Below, in pieces: positions 45,513-57,700 of a stretch of DNA of 64,000 nt. The notes below the pieces were generated by a model. That model had not been told where the DNA came from, did no database searches, and saw only the letters and a list, made by a program, of their open reading frames with translations. The translations under genes were made by a program, and so were the position numbers. The DNA is taken from positions 14,012,001 through 14,076,000 of the forward strand of contig NC_088316.1 in assembly GCF_910592395.1 (NCBI RefSeq), written 5' to 3'. Origin of the DNA: Lineus longissimus (Eukaryota; Nemertea; Pilidiophora; Heteronemertea; Lineidae). Within the stretch, counting starts at the first letter, position 1. Each line of letters opens with the position of its first letter.

Positions 45513-47951
45513 ATGAAGTACTCTGTGTCCATGATTGGACTGCTTTTTGCCGTCTTCGCCCAGTCTCAAGCCTACCGTGTCCATCATGTCAACTTTGAGA
45601 GGGACAGCAATCGCTATTCCATGACAAGACAGAGGGAGAGAGGTGGGCTCGTCAGGATGGACATTCCGAAGCATGGTAACATGGACAGAGCGGTTATCCT
45701 TCATGATATAGAGAGGGTAGGTAGTGACAAAATCTTCTCCTTTTAGTCTTGACTTTGCGATACGCATTGGGAGAACACTGCCTAAAATCCGTTTGCGAAA
45801 GTTTAGTTTCAAGTTTAACAAGTGCCTCAGTAACTTGCCATCTGCCCATCAGTCCTGTTAAAGAGTGGTCTGTGTGTTTGTCATGGTGATGTCCCGATTG
45901 GGATATAGTTTAGGAGGAGACAAAACGAATACAATCACCATGGTCGCTGTCGAAGAGACACCGTTCCAGCACATCCTGCAACTCCATGGATCCACTGGTC
46001 TACGCGTATAATATTGTTATCATTTGATAGCAAACGTAAGAGATCGCACTCAAGATGTAACCTTTGTTTCTTCAGAACTTGACAATCTACAAAGATCTTT
46101 CCGTTGGTGCGTGTTTCGTCACGCCCTTAGTGCAGACGATCTTGCACTCACGTGGTCTCCTCCTGCGATACCAAACACAAGACGACAACTCAGAAAAATT
46201 CGATTTCATTATTTTCCCACACGGTGCCCAAATCAAGAACTTGGAGAATGAGGCCGGTCCGACAGTTGCCGAATTGTGCGAGGGGTACCCAACCTGGTAC
46301 GCCCAGATCACCAGGCGTTCAGGAGGTGCAGACAATCAAGGCAGACGACAGAAGCGTTGGAGTTGGTCTGCAAGTTCTGCAATCTCCATCAACCGGGACG
46401 GAAGTATCGAGCGCTGTTTCAAGACTGACCATGGAGACTCTGCTGCTACAGAATGTGTTGCAGGCAACGCGTCAAGCCAGGCCAGTAGCAGCTCGAATTC
46501 GACGGACACCACACCGGATAATGATGAAGAGGAACAGAAAACGGGTGTTTGGGGGTTCATCAAATCTCTTTTCGGAAGGTATGTTTCCTGTTTAGATGTA
46601 ATAATATTTCCCTTGCATTTTGTCACTACTCTTGACAAAGGTCGTCAGTTTTCGACTGGATATCCAGCTGAAAGCACATCCACAATCCCACAATAATCCG
46701 TCGTGAAGACAGGATCGTGACGTTTTTGTAAGCGGCATACATTGAATGCATTCTTTTCCCGACTGTCCCATCCAGTGGTTGTAGTCTTGGAGGATGCGGC
46801 GTATGATCTGTTCCTCGTGTCTCGTTAGCAGTGCTGTGATATCCGCAGCTGAAAACAGTTAGGTATAAAGACAACACCCTTCTAAATTTCTGCATTTTAC
46901 TACTGCCCCATCAATCATTACAGGAGCAAAAGAAGCCTCTCCAGACAGAAGAGATGGAGTTTCTCCTCCAGTTCGTCCGTGTCCGTAGGAGCAGACGGCA
47001 AGGTTCACCGCTGTTCTCAAACCAATGCCGGTGAGAGTTCCTCCTCTGGGTGTGCCAGCGGTGGCTCGTTCAGCAGCGCGAGCGCTACCAGTGAGAATGA
47101 GACGGAGACGGAGCCTGAGAAGAACGAGGAGAAGGGCCAGTCCTTCTGGGATTGGTTGACCGGCAGGTGAGAGGAGTTAAGATGTTCCTCAAATCCGGAC
47201 ATTCTGGTTGTGACTTTGTCCTCAAATGACCGATTTGGGATGAATGGGAGCCGCTCGTCAGCAAGAAAGGCCAGTTACCTGATCCATCCTGCTGAGGACA
47301 TAACAGTGGGCTCGTCAGTAGTGCAGGGTTGCCCCAATGGCCACATGGCTGCGGACATGATGAGGATGATAAGCGGGCAACTTTCTGTTTTAAGCCTCTA
47401 ACCGAGTCACAGACGCCACCATTCTTACTATTTGTACCTGTATTTCAATGTCCCATCCAACATTACAGGCGTAAAAGAAGCCTCTCCAGACAGAAGAGAT
47501 GGAGTTTCTCCTCCAGTTCGTCTGTGTCCGTAGGGGCAGACGGCAAGGTTCACCGCTGTTCTCAAACCAATGTCGGTGAGAGTTCCTCCTCTGGGTGTTC
47601 CAGCGGTGGCTCATCCAGCAGCGCGAGCGCCTCCAGTGGAAATGAGACGGAGATTGAAAAGAATAAGGAGGAGGGACAGTCCTTCTGGGATTGGTTGTTC
47701 GGCAGGTAAGAGAAGTTAGATAGTGTCTCGCTTTGATTTTTTTGGTTTCTTTTTTAACACCGCTTTCATGATAGAAGGTGTTCCAGATTTTGAACGCCCG
47801 TACGTTCATGAAGTCGGAAATGTCTTCATGACAAGGTACCCTCTTACGTGCGGTGTACTCCAATCCTATCACAGCGACATGTCTTCAACAAGATTTCTGT
47901 CGTCATCACTACACACCACCTAAATGTCGTCTATTCCTTTCCAGAAAATAA
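45513..47951 (+). CDS. Secreted BRICHOS-domain precursor with three repeated peptide cassettes
   Basis: Proposed coding exons: 45513-45716, 46076-46578, 46924-47166, 47469-47705 and 47945-47951, GT-AG with matching phases, giving 397 residues. Residues 1-20 are a signal peptide (LLFAVFAQSQA). Residues about 60-147 are a BRICHOS domain: AVILHDIERNLTIYKDLSVG, then C81 and C136 (ELCEGYP), the conserved disulfide pair. RRQKR (158-162) is a furin-type site. Three cassettes follow, starting at W163, W247 and W328. Each has a WSxS start, an xDG turn, a C-X12-C pair, a Ser-rich then acidic stretch, and an aromatic tail ending Gly-Arg (SLFGR, WDWLTGR, WDWLFGR). RSKR or RRKR plus RQKR separate them. 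BRICHOS precursors chaperone a C-terminal product, as in annelid arenicin-type antimicrobial precursors. The cassettes match no family I know. Splicing to the last 7 bases is uncertain; unspliced, the frame ends at 47709. Confidence 0.82.
46924..47709 (+). repeat. Tandemly duplicated cassette exons 3 and 4
   Basis: 46924-47166 and 47469-47705 are about 90 percent alike over 240 bp, and the 10 or so bases before each acceptor are alike too (CATTACAG). Coding changes concentrate in the Ser-rich and acidic parts. Both exons enter and leave in phase 2, so either can be included, skipped or multiplied without a frameshift. In both, the donor GGCAG|GTRAGA contains a stop (TGA or TAA) directly after Gly-Arg if the intron is retained. 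Confidence 0.85.
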
Positions 47952-49008
47952 TGGTGTTGATGGATACCCGTTCCCTCGGACACCTACCGTCAAACTGGAG
48001 AACCACAAGACTGATAGCCTGTCACTGCCCGATGATAAAGGAATACTGCCAATCATTTCTCAGTACGACCTCACGAATGAAACGTACGCATATCACTGGT
48101 TGGTGACCCACTCACTGACGGTCATCCTGAACTTCTTAGTATTATACTCCTTATATCGGATATACATGTATATTGAAAGATGCAAAAACCTCGATGGATA
48201 GGATGACTGTCGGTTGGTTCGAGAAACTGTGAAATTTGCCTGTGATCCTTTATAATAGTACATGTATAGAGCATTATTGTGATGATGATTAAGCAAGTAC
48301 AGAATATGGTCTACTTTTGGTTTCTAAAATTAAATAATATTTGTGATACACACGATTTAGATTTGTTTACCCCCCCCCCCCCCCCCATTATCTCCAGCCC
48401 CATTTAGGTTATTGTTCAAGATCACAGCCAACGTCAATGTACATATATGAATCTGTTCTTTGAACCTACCTGACGTCATAACGCCCCCCTCGCCTAGACT
48501 CCGAAATTGTCCCAGGACACTCCGTCAACACACAGCTCAAGTCCCTTGGTGTCCGCTACAGGATGCGACTAAATATTTGAATATCAATATTGTCTTTATC
48601 GAGCAAATATCAACATACCAGTAAATTGCTATTCATTCTCCTTTAAAAGATGATGATCTGACCCTTTATTGATTAATTGACGTACCTCCGGTGGAAACCA
48701 TGGACGCTAATTGACAGGAAATCACAGAATAATGACGTCATTCAGTCTGTGTCAAGTAATTACCTGAACATACATCAGCAGGACTCCGTCGCAACCCTTA
48801 CGAGAGCTACGAACGACGAAAAACGAAGTTTTCGGCCACGGTTTTTGACCAGAGTTGCCTTATTCCTCGTGCTACTCAAGCGTAAGAGAGACGAGTGCTG
48901 CGTTAATGATTCCGCGCAAGGCGCGATACCACAGACCTTTCTCCTTCGTTGTCTCGTTCGTAGGGGTGACGAAATCTGCCTATTGTCTTTGCGCCGAGAA
49001 ATTCGTTA
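47952..49008 (+). other. BRICHOS gene 3' region and intergenic DNA
   Basis: Holds a 17-base C run (48370-48386) and palindromic CRE sites at 48471 and 48733. An 85-codon frame with a hydrophobic segment (47945-48201) is out of phase with the cassette exons and is treated as chance. Confidence 0.4.
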
Positions 49009-51913
49009 TTAGGGAGTTTTCGCAAAGCCCCGAAAACGTCAACGTAACCGGCTATCCCATTGTTCGAAATCGTTATGAGGAAGCCGAACAATGCATAGGC
49101 GTTCACGTTGGCGTTTCGGGGGATTTGCAAAACTCCCTAATATAGGACAATGTCACAACCTACTCTTCTATGGACCACAGCTCGTGGTTCCCAGGTGATT
49201 GACGGATAAAGGGTTGACATCGGTGTAACAGGGCGGGCAAAATGATACTTTTTGAAATAATTCGGCCAATGACGGTAAAATACACATTTTTTGGTGACTT
49301 CTGGGGGCGCTAGCCACACGCCCCTGCAGAATGTATTAACTATACCGGGTATGTGAAAATGTAAACATAAAACGAACACCGTTCACCACTTAGAATTTTA
49401 TTATCAATAGAAATATCACGGCAGGGTCCACTAATGGGAGTTGACATTATGAATTATGCGTTAATGGCCACTGGTCCTCTGGAGAAATTTATAAAACTAC
49501 TCATTGTGGTATCAAATTGAAATTCCTCGTGGTAGCTTTGTGTTGTTTTGACGACTTTATTCAGGTCTAATGACTTGCAATATTCTTCTGAGTTGCACAC
49601 TATTTTGAACCAAAAGGCATTTACTTCAATGTGCATCATTTGGTGAATTTCCTTAGTCAAGTTAAATTTGATGCATTCTGTATTTTAATTGATTAAGATC
49701 GATTAGGATGGCGCCGCAGGTGATTGAATTTATTGGACGGTTTCAGCGCGGTCACGCTTTTTGTGACGTCACATCCCTGCAGGTGAGACCCAACTATGAT
49801 TTGAGAAGCACTTAAAACGGAATCAAAGACTCATACGTTTGGATTTATATCTAATCTATATCATCATACACTGCTGATATCATGGATATTGAATGACACG
49901 AAGCCTTCAAACGACCGGATATTATTCGCCTCTTTCCGCAAATGAAACGATTGACGAGCCAGTCTTAGTCACCGGAGCTCCACTAATAAATATTCGATCG
50001 AAAAATATCACCTATAACAAAGCTTTAGGATGAAGAGGAAATTTAGAAGGTAATTCAACTGAATAACGTCAACGTGATTCGGGATCTGGACCTAACCCAT
50101 ATGAGATATATAAAAAAATAAATGATATCTATAATACATGTACATGAGCTAGCTGTCCCGTTTTGACGTCATGTCCACAATCGCCTGTTTGCCTTTGACC
50201 GACACTCAGCGCAATTTGAGATCGTGAGGGCAAAACGGTTCTGGTCAGGCATTGATCCTATGATATTGACAGTTGGAATACGATTGGAAAAGCGTCAGCA
50301 ACCAAGGTAGGTTTAAGATATTTCAAATGTTGACAATTAATGACCATATTTAAGGATTTTTTTCTGAAATGGTATCGCATCCTGGCAACGGGAAAGGGTG
50401 GCCGTTGTCACGTCTGGATTTCCTTCTCAAACATGCGGCATAAAAGACACACTTGAACTAGTTGGTGTTCAGTGGAGAATCAATGTGGTTGCAGCACGGA
50501 GCACAAGGCGGTTGGTCTTCAGCTACATCTTCGTTGTTCTGTGTCAAAAAGCAACAGCTTCGTGGAGCGCATCGCAATTGCGGTCGTCTTAAAGGGTGGA
50601 CAGTTTCTTGAAAGCTCCCAAACATTCGGCTGTAAAAGGGTCCGCGAGTCATGCAGTGTCATGGGGACACAGAGACATTGCATGATGCCAGGGACGCATA
50701 AAAAACTTCCTTTTGAGACTAATAAAGGGACATTGTGGTCAATATTTCACGTTCTTAGCATAAGATTACTTGAGCACACCACTTATACTGCACCTGTGTG
50801 TTCAGCAGGCCGTACAAAAGTTAAGCTAAACATTGGTAAGGTATACAAAGTAACTAGCTTTACTTGCTATAAGGTCGATCATTTCATTTGATGCGATATT
50901 GAGATTTTAATGAGAGGATTAAACGTTTAATGGTTTAAATTTTGTGAACGCTGTGCGGGACGCCGAGCTGACGGCAAATAAGAAAACAAAACACTCGAAG
51001 TCTCTTATGTCACCCCCAGGAAACCTTTTAACGTTTATGGACAATGATAATTCGTAACTAAAATGCCCGGTCAATAAAATCCTGCGAGTAATCTGTCCAA
51101 AATGTTGTCTTAACAAAAAAATATTAATCGATTATTGAAACGGCTTACAGGATATTTTGAAAGTCAACAAGAAGAGAAGGAACAATCTATATTTGGAAAC
51201 AAAAAAGCATCGCTTTATAAACTCCTGAGGCAGTCAATTTCCAATCCTAGGACGAGGCCGGTCCACTGCGTCCGCATATTTCCGTCTGATCCCAGTGTTA
51301 GCTGTTCATGGGTCGATATGTCGTACGTTTCCTTTGACGTGGCAGTCACAAGAAAAATAGTAAGGGACAATGTAAAGGCAATTATTTGCACTCCACTTGA
51401 AACATCTTGTATCGGTTGGAAAGCAATCTTGAACAAATATATTTGAGAAACTTGATAATTTATTCATGCAGTGGAGTGTTACACTGACAAGAAGTTACTG
51501 CCTCTGGTTGTTTACACTAGGGAGGTTTAGTAATGACATATACCGACGACAACGTTACTGCACTTTGTTCACTGTGTTCTGAAGGATGCACCCGCCTCTC
51601 AATATTTCAAACGTATATAACTTAGGAGTTAAAAAAACCCGGAGTCTCAGGATGAAAATGCTGCGGGGGACATTCGCCTGTCCAATTTTATGCTCGGTAC
51701 TGGTTGGGCTAACTGATGCTTGATGCTTTGATCATGCCGATTGCGTGTGAGCATGACGTCTGGATTTACGTATTCAGTCAGAGTTGTAACTCGGAATGTC
51801 TCTGCTTTGAAAATTGAAGAAGGTGATAGCCGAATTTACGCCGTGTTCAATACTCTCCACTTCTAAAGGCCGATATAATATTAAGAGTAAAACCGACGTT
51901 TCTTGTGACGTCA
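48471..51913. promoter_or_regulatory. Cluster of five palindromic CRE sites
   Basis: The CREB/ATF octamer TGACGTCA occurs at 48471, 48733, 49764, 50164 and 51906. The site at 50164 lies shortly before a possible non-coding exon (ending AACCAAG at about 50307, donor GTAGGT) that could belong to the gene at 52642. Function is inferred from motif density only. Confidence 0.4.
49009..49140. mobile_element. 132 bp MITE with TA target duplication
   Basis: Begins TTAGGGAGTTTTCGCAAAG and ends with its inverted relative; arms of about 37 bp match with a few mismatches. TA dinucleotides flank it at 49007-49008 and 49141-49142, as expected for Tc1/mariner-mobilised elements. No coding capacity. Confidence 0.8.
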
Positions 51914-52065
51914 TTGTTGAACGTCTGCCCAGACCACCATGTTCATGTGTCGTCTGCTATGAATAATGTTGATTGTCATTCCAAACATGTAACCACAACA
52001 ATACATCCATCCAGATATTAATGATACCACTTTCTTCATGGTCCGTTGGCTTTTTGTATGCCGCC
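49141..52065. other. Upstream region of the small gene, no coding seen
   Basis: Contains three of the CRE palindromes and a possible 5' non-coding exon ending at about 50307. The 139-codon frame at 50472-50891 lacks coding character. CCACACGCCCCTGC at about 49313 matches 14 bases spanning the left border (4074-4087) of the fold-back element at 4084. Confidence 0.4.
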
Positions 52066-52079
52066 GTTACCATGGCGAT
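52066..52079 (+). promoter_or_regulatory. X-box-like (RFX) motif
   Basis: GTTACCATGGCGAT matches the RFX consensus GTNRCC-N(0-3)-RGYAAC except in its last half-site. It lies 563 bp before the ATG at 52642. RFX sites mark cilium genes across animals. A single imperfect site is weak evidence. Confidence 0.35.
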
Positions 52080-52641
52080 TATTGTTCCGAATTGTTGTGA
52101 TACAAATTAGTTAATTATTCCGTCAACTGATCGATGTGTTGGCATGGAGTTTATGGTTAGAGCTATAATCATTTGAGTCCATAGTGGAGGCATGGCTTGA
52201 AGCTGATAAGTCTCGTAATTGATTACTGTTATCTCGACCCTGCACCGACCACCTGTTGGCCTAAATTGATATATATCAAAATATCATACAATGGCAAGGA
52301 CTTCCATAATGTGTAAAGCCTTGGTCACTCGTTTTCGCAACCTCTCTAATATGTCTTCGTTTACAAACTGGAGAGGTTGAGAAAGTGACGCGTGCGCATA
52401 CGTGCCGACACTAAATATTATATCTTTGACTGAGTTGTCAAATGTCAGGATAATTCATCAACTGTGATAAGATATCAGATTCATACACATACGGGTGCGG
52501 AAGTAATTACACATACACATACGGGAAATACGGGTGCGGAAGTAATTTCAGTACTGCATTTTAACTACGGAGATTTTCCGATATTAGACCATTCATTTTC
52601 TTTTCAGTTTCAAATGTGATAGCAACCCCCAAACAAGCACA

Positions 52642-53719
52642 ATGACGAAGCCCCCGGCGCTCAGACCGCTCCGCTCCTCGGCCGAGCCTGTTTTTGTAAC
52701 GGAGGTGCCCATGACAGCTCGGGCTCCTGGTACACGGGTGTCGTTCACTAGGTCCAGGGAGGAGAGAAAAAAGGTCGGTAATTTCGTTCTCGTTTGAAAG
52801 ATATCTTCCTATTCTAACATGACTGCCTGTTCAAGTTATGCCCCTTGGTATTTTCATGAAATTTTGCTGTTAGCCTAGTATAGAATTTCTAATCAATGAG
52901 TGTGCGTGCTTTTTTCTCTATCTGTTGGATTATTTTTGGTTGTAATCAGTCATTTAGAATTCAATGGGTGATTACAACGGAACATGTACACTTCCTGAAA
53001 TAATTGATTAGTTATAGAAACGGCCTGCAGGGCAAAGAAAAAGGGGATCAAATATCTTAAAGCTGAACTGTTTGCCGACGAATGCCACTCAGTTCAGCTT
53101 TGAGGGTATAAAGGCCTGACCATATACTAACCACCCAGAATGGTCAAAATTCTTTCCGGAATTCTTTATATCTCCAGTTTGCATTTTCAGTTGGTCGACG
53201 TTGTGCACAACCCGAAGCTGAACGGTCGCGATCTGTGCCAAAGGGAGATAGTCAATGCGGAATTACTCAACTTCAAATTCTGGGGCACTTTGAGAGAGTC
53301 AAGGACGGAGGTAAAAAACACACTGCCTAGCATTAAAAGTAAGTCGAAAGTTGGAAGTGTTCCCCAAGTGAAGCTGTCCTTTTACCTTATAATTACCCAG
53401 TCGGTAAAAGTATGAAAAATCAACGTTTGATATCATGATTATAGATAACAAGGTTAAAGAAGAATTGAAGGGAATGTACAACTAAAAAGGCCAACATTTA
53501 GCGTCCCAACTATCAACAATGACCTGGACACCACGTTTCGATCCTACAAACGTATAGGGCCTATACTTCTGTCTTCTAATGACAAACTACGTTCTTCTTT
53601 CAGCGATAGAAAAAGAAAAACTGGCCATAGATTTCGCCCGAAATAAAAGAACCAACCCCGAGGGTGTGGCCTACAAGGAGTTTTATAACGAATTCTATGA
53701 CAACAAATACGGCTACTAG
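52642..53719 (+). CDS. Small protein of unknown family, 131 residues, 3 coding exons
   Basis: Exons 52642-52773, 53191-53338 and 53604-53719 join in frame (phases 0 and 1) by GT-AG. For exon 2 I chose the donor AAAA|GTAAGT at 53338. An earlier GT at 53311 would put an immediate stop in exon 3. The start ATGACGAAGCCC follows an acceptor TTTTCAG with an in-frame stop between, so the ATG is probably initial. The product is basic, lacks a signal peptide or membrane segment, and ends with an aromatic-rich FYNEFYDNKYGY. Features include VHNPKLNGRDLCQREIVNAE and FWGTLRES. Length and composition are like those of small axonemal microtubule-inner proteins, and an X-box-like motif lies upstream, but I recognise no family. 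A polyadenylation-like AATAAA is at about 53954. Confidence 0.7.
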
Positions 53720-54710
53720 GCGATGAGTGATACAAACTCCTGAGCTTCAGGGCTTTCCATTCGTCGAGACTATAGATTATTGAATTATGTTCGGACAACA
53801 TTCTTGTTTGTTTTGCAAAGGACATTTTTGTTGGATGTAACATTTGTGACTACTCTACACTATTACCATAATATTTAATGTGCGTGATTATAAGTATCTT
53901 TTCTATAAACTGCCATCTTTGTATTGTATTGCTTTTTTTCTACAACTTAATGTAAATAAAAATCGTGTTTTCATACAAGTATATATTGTTTCTTTTATGT
54001 TTATAAGTCCCGTTGAGGGAAACAGAGTGAGTATCATAACAAAAATATCAGACTCACTGCAAAGTCATGATGCAATTTTTTTTGCACCTCCGTAAGGTAC
54101 TCCCCATGCCGCGTCCCCACGTCGAGACGGCGAAGTACAGAGGGGTCAAAAAAGCCTAGGGTGAAGACAGGTCAGGAGCAATTTTTTAAAAAAGTCTTTG
54201 ACTGCCTTTACTAAGCGGCATTTAGTATAATGTCACAATCAGAACTGCAGAGACTGACGGCATGCAACGTCACGTCGAAAACAAGTTATAGTCTCGCAAT
54301 CCCTCCAATGTAATACGGCTTACATTTCCTTGCCGACCTTTATGTCACAACTTGCATGGACAGTGTCACATCGTGTCGCGTGGGGCATTATCTTGTGCCA
54401 GGCTACAGTAAGGTCAAAGAGGCTATGAATACAGTCACAAACAGTTCTTGGGGATGCAATATAGAAACATCATGAACAACCTCCAGTGATGTTCTCCAAG
54501 GACAATGGTCACAGCAATACTACGAGTTGGCGATCTCGATGTTCTGGAGTAGACCAATGTTAGATAGACTCTTATACAGTCCATTTAGTCACCCTGATGG
54601 TCCTTCTTCCACAGGACGAGGCCGGTCCACTGTGTCCGCAGTGTAACTGATGTCTGATTGGATACCTCAATCACTGTGGCGGTACTATTATTTCGCTACA
54701 ACATTCTAGC
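53720..54710. other. 3' flank of the small gene, nothing further recognised
   Basis: Short 3' UTR with AATAAA near 53954. An 18-base segment, GGACGAGGCCGGTCCACTG, at about 54615 also occurs at about 51250 and marks a minor dispersed similarity. Confidence 0.4.
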
Positions 54711-57700
54711 AGATCTACCCAAGGGCACGAGCTGCTGTCAAAAGTTAAAGCCACCTGGGAATGTAACCCAGTGGTGGCATGCATGCATGTTCATGACGTG
54801 TAGGGGATCATTCGTATAGACAGTACTTTGTATAGCTTCTGTATTGTCCATTTTATGGGTTACATTTATTCAACCATAGCAAAGCTTTTGCAAGTTGAAT
54901 AAGCTATCACAATGTCAAATTGCATGATTGAAGTTTGAATTCGTCGTAGGTCATGTTAGATTACTTTCTACTGAAATCAAAAGTTTTGTTTATTCGTTTT
55001 TGTTCCTGACAGAAAGAGGGGTCCAGAACAAAGGGGTTCGTGTGAAGTCTCGATATCATATTTGAAGGACCCATGGCATTATAGAGGCCATTGTCAAGCT
55101 GTCAGCTGCCCAGTCACCTTTCACTCTACAGTTACTAGCAGAATGCCATTTAATTGCCAAAAAATGGAAAAATCTGACTGACTAATTAGGCTTACTGACT
55201 CATGTACCCTTCCTCCCTTGCAGCGATCAGCTTTTTGCAGGTGATTATGGAGAGGCGGAGTGTAACCCCTGATAATACGAAGATGAGAACGACAGAGTCA
55301 GGGCCAAATCTATGGCACAATTATTTCAGTGGCTAGCAGATCTACCCAAGGGCACGAGCTGCTGTCAAAAGTTGAAGCCACCTGGGAATGTAACCCAGGG
55401 GTGGCATGCATGCATTGCATTACTCATAACGGTGAAATGTGATCAGAGTTATTTCAACTACCTCTACATCATCCGTTTAATGGGTTGATTTATTCACCAA
55501 CAGTAAAGTTCTTGCAAGTTTAATTAGATATTACAAAGTTAAATTGTATCATTGACACAATAATTTGTAGTGAACAATGCCATATTAATTTTTATTGTAA
55601 TCAAAAATTAAAATAGATAATTCAATTATTTTTTCTTCTTGGTGGCAATTGTCGAGTGGCCTTATTGCTCAAACTACATACATTTCATCACAAAAGTCAG
55701 ACAGGATGAGAAGGCCATAACAAAACGGTTCATGAAAAATAGTCGTTCAATCGGCGTTATCAAGAATGTTAGACCATTGTGAGAGGTAACTCTTAGTTGA
55801 ACTAATGCTGGCATTTGTTTCTGACACTTATTGCGCAACTCGACCGACCCAGAAAAATTTTGATGAGTTGATATTTTCAAGCAGATCTGCCCAAGGGCAC
55901 GAGCTGCTGTCAAAAGTTGAAGCCACCTGGGAATATAACCCAGGGGTGGCATGCATGCATATAAACGCACGAGTCAAATGTACGAGTCTGAAATAAACAT
56001 ACAGTAATTTCTAACGCCTCAGTATTGTCCGTCTTATGGGTTACATTTCTTTACCCATAGCAAACCTTTTGCAAGTTTAGTTACATATTGCAAAGTCAAA
56101 TTATATCATTTATACTATAATTCGTGGTAACTCATGCCATTTTACTTTTTAGTGTAATCAAATATATTTCTTTCTCTTCATGATAGTCAATGTTGCTAAA
56201 ATGAAATCATAAGCACATATAAAGGCAGACAGGAAGAGGAGTACAGAACAAAGGGGTCAGTGTAAAATCTCAGTACCATTTTTTAGTAGAGCTCCTGTCT
56301 AAAGCAATAGCCACCAGGAATGCATCCTGGCATAACCAGTGGTTTTCAACATACTCCGCCTGTCGATATATTGTATAGGCCCTATGACGTAGGAGTAAGA
56401 AAAGCCTGATCTCAGGATGCCGGGAATGTAACCCATGCATCATTCATTGTATGGGTTATGTAGTATTTACCAAGGTAAATCTTTTGCAAGGGCACGAGCT
56501 GCTGTAAAAAGTAATAGCCACCAGAAATGCATCCTGGCATAACCAGTGGTTTTCAATATATTCTGTTTGTCGATAATTTGTATATGACGTAGGCAGTAGA
56601 AAAGCCTAATCTCAGGACCCATGGGTGACATTAATGCATCATTCATTGTGTGGTTTATGTAGTATTTACCAAGGTACATTCTAGCATGTTTAATCAGATA
56701 TTGCAAAGTCAAATGGTATCATTAACACTAAAAGTTAGAGTTAACCATGCCATATCAAGATTTTTTCAGAATCCTTCAGCATCTTTCTTTTGTTTCTGCA
56801 ATCTCAAGCAGGTCTGCCCAAGGGCCCGACCTGCTGTCAAAAATAACAGCCACCTAGGAATGTAACCCAGGTGGCATGCATGCATGTATGCACACGAATG
56901 TATGGTCGCTTCCTGTTCATACAGTTATTTGTAATGCCTCTGTATTGTTCCATTTATGGGTGAAATTTCTTTACCTATAAGAAAGCATTTGCAAGTTTAG
57001 TTACATATTGCAAAGTCAAATTATTTCGTTTATACTATAATTCGTGTTAACTTATGCTATTTTACTTTTTAGTGTAATCAAATAGATTTTGTTCTCTTCT
57101 TGATAGCCAATGTTGCTAAAATGACATTATTAGTACATAACGTCAGACAGAATGAGGAGTCCGGAACAAAGGGGTCAGTGTAAAATCTCAGTACCAGTTT
57201 TTAGTAGAGCAAATGCACCCAAGGGCACGAGCTCCTGTCTTGAGTAATAGCCACCGGGAATGCATCCTGGCATAACCAGTGGTTTTCAATAAACTCTGCT
57301 TGTCGATATTTTGTATATTGACGTAAGAGTAAAAAAAGCCTGATCTCAGGACCCATGGGTGACATTAATCACTGTTATGTAGTATTTACCAAGGCAAATT
57401 CTTGCTAGCTTGATCAGATATTGCAGAGTCAAATGGTATCATTAACACTAAAAGTTAGAGTTAACTATGCCATAGCAAGATTTTTATCACAACCCTTCAA
57501 TATCTTTCTTTTGTTTCTGCAATCTCAAGCAGGTCTGCCCGAAGGCCCGATCTGCTGTCAAAAATTAAAGCCACCTGGGAATGTAACCCAGGGTGGCATG
57601 CATGTATAGATACACAAAAGTGTAAGTACCTCAATTGTACATACAGTTATTTGTAATGCCTCTGTATTGTTCCTTTTATGGGTGACATTTCTTTACCCAT

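Noticed and set aside
47945-48201. 85-codon frame with a hydrophobic, membrane-like segment after the BRICHOS cassettes
   Set aside because: Joining exon 4 (phase 2) to the acceptor at 47944 gives Arg-Lys-stop, so this frame is not in phase with the cassettes. Sequence beyond looks like 3' UTR.
50472-50891. 139-codon plus-strand frame
   Set aside because: Low-complexity composition with no domain; probably intron or 5' flank of the gene at 52642.
53191-53310. Shorter exon 2 for the small gene, ending at the first GT (53311)
   Set aside because: It puts TAG as the second codon of the next exon. The stronger AAAA|GTAAGT at 53338 restores the frame.
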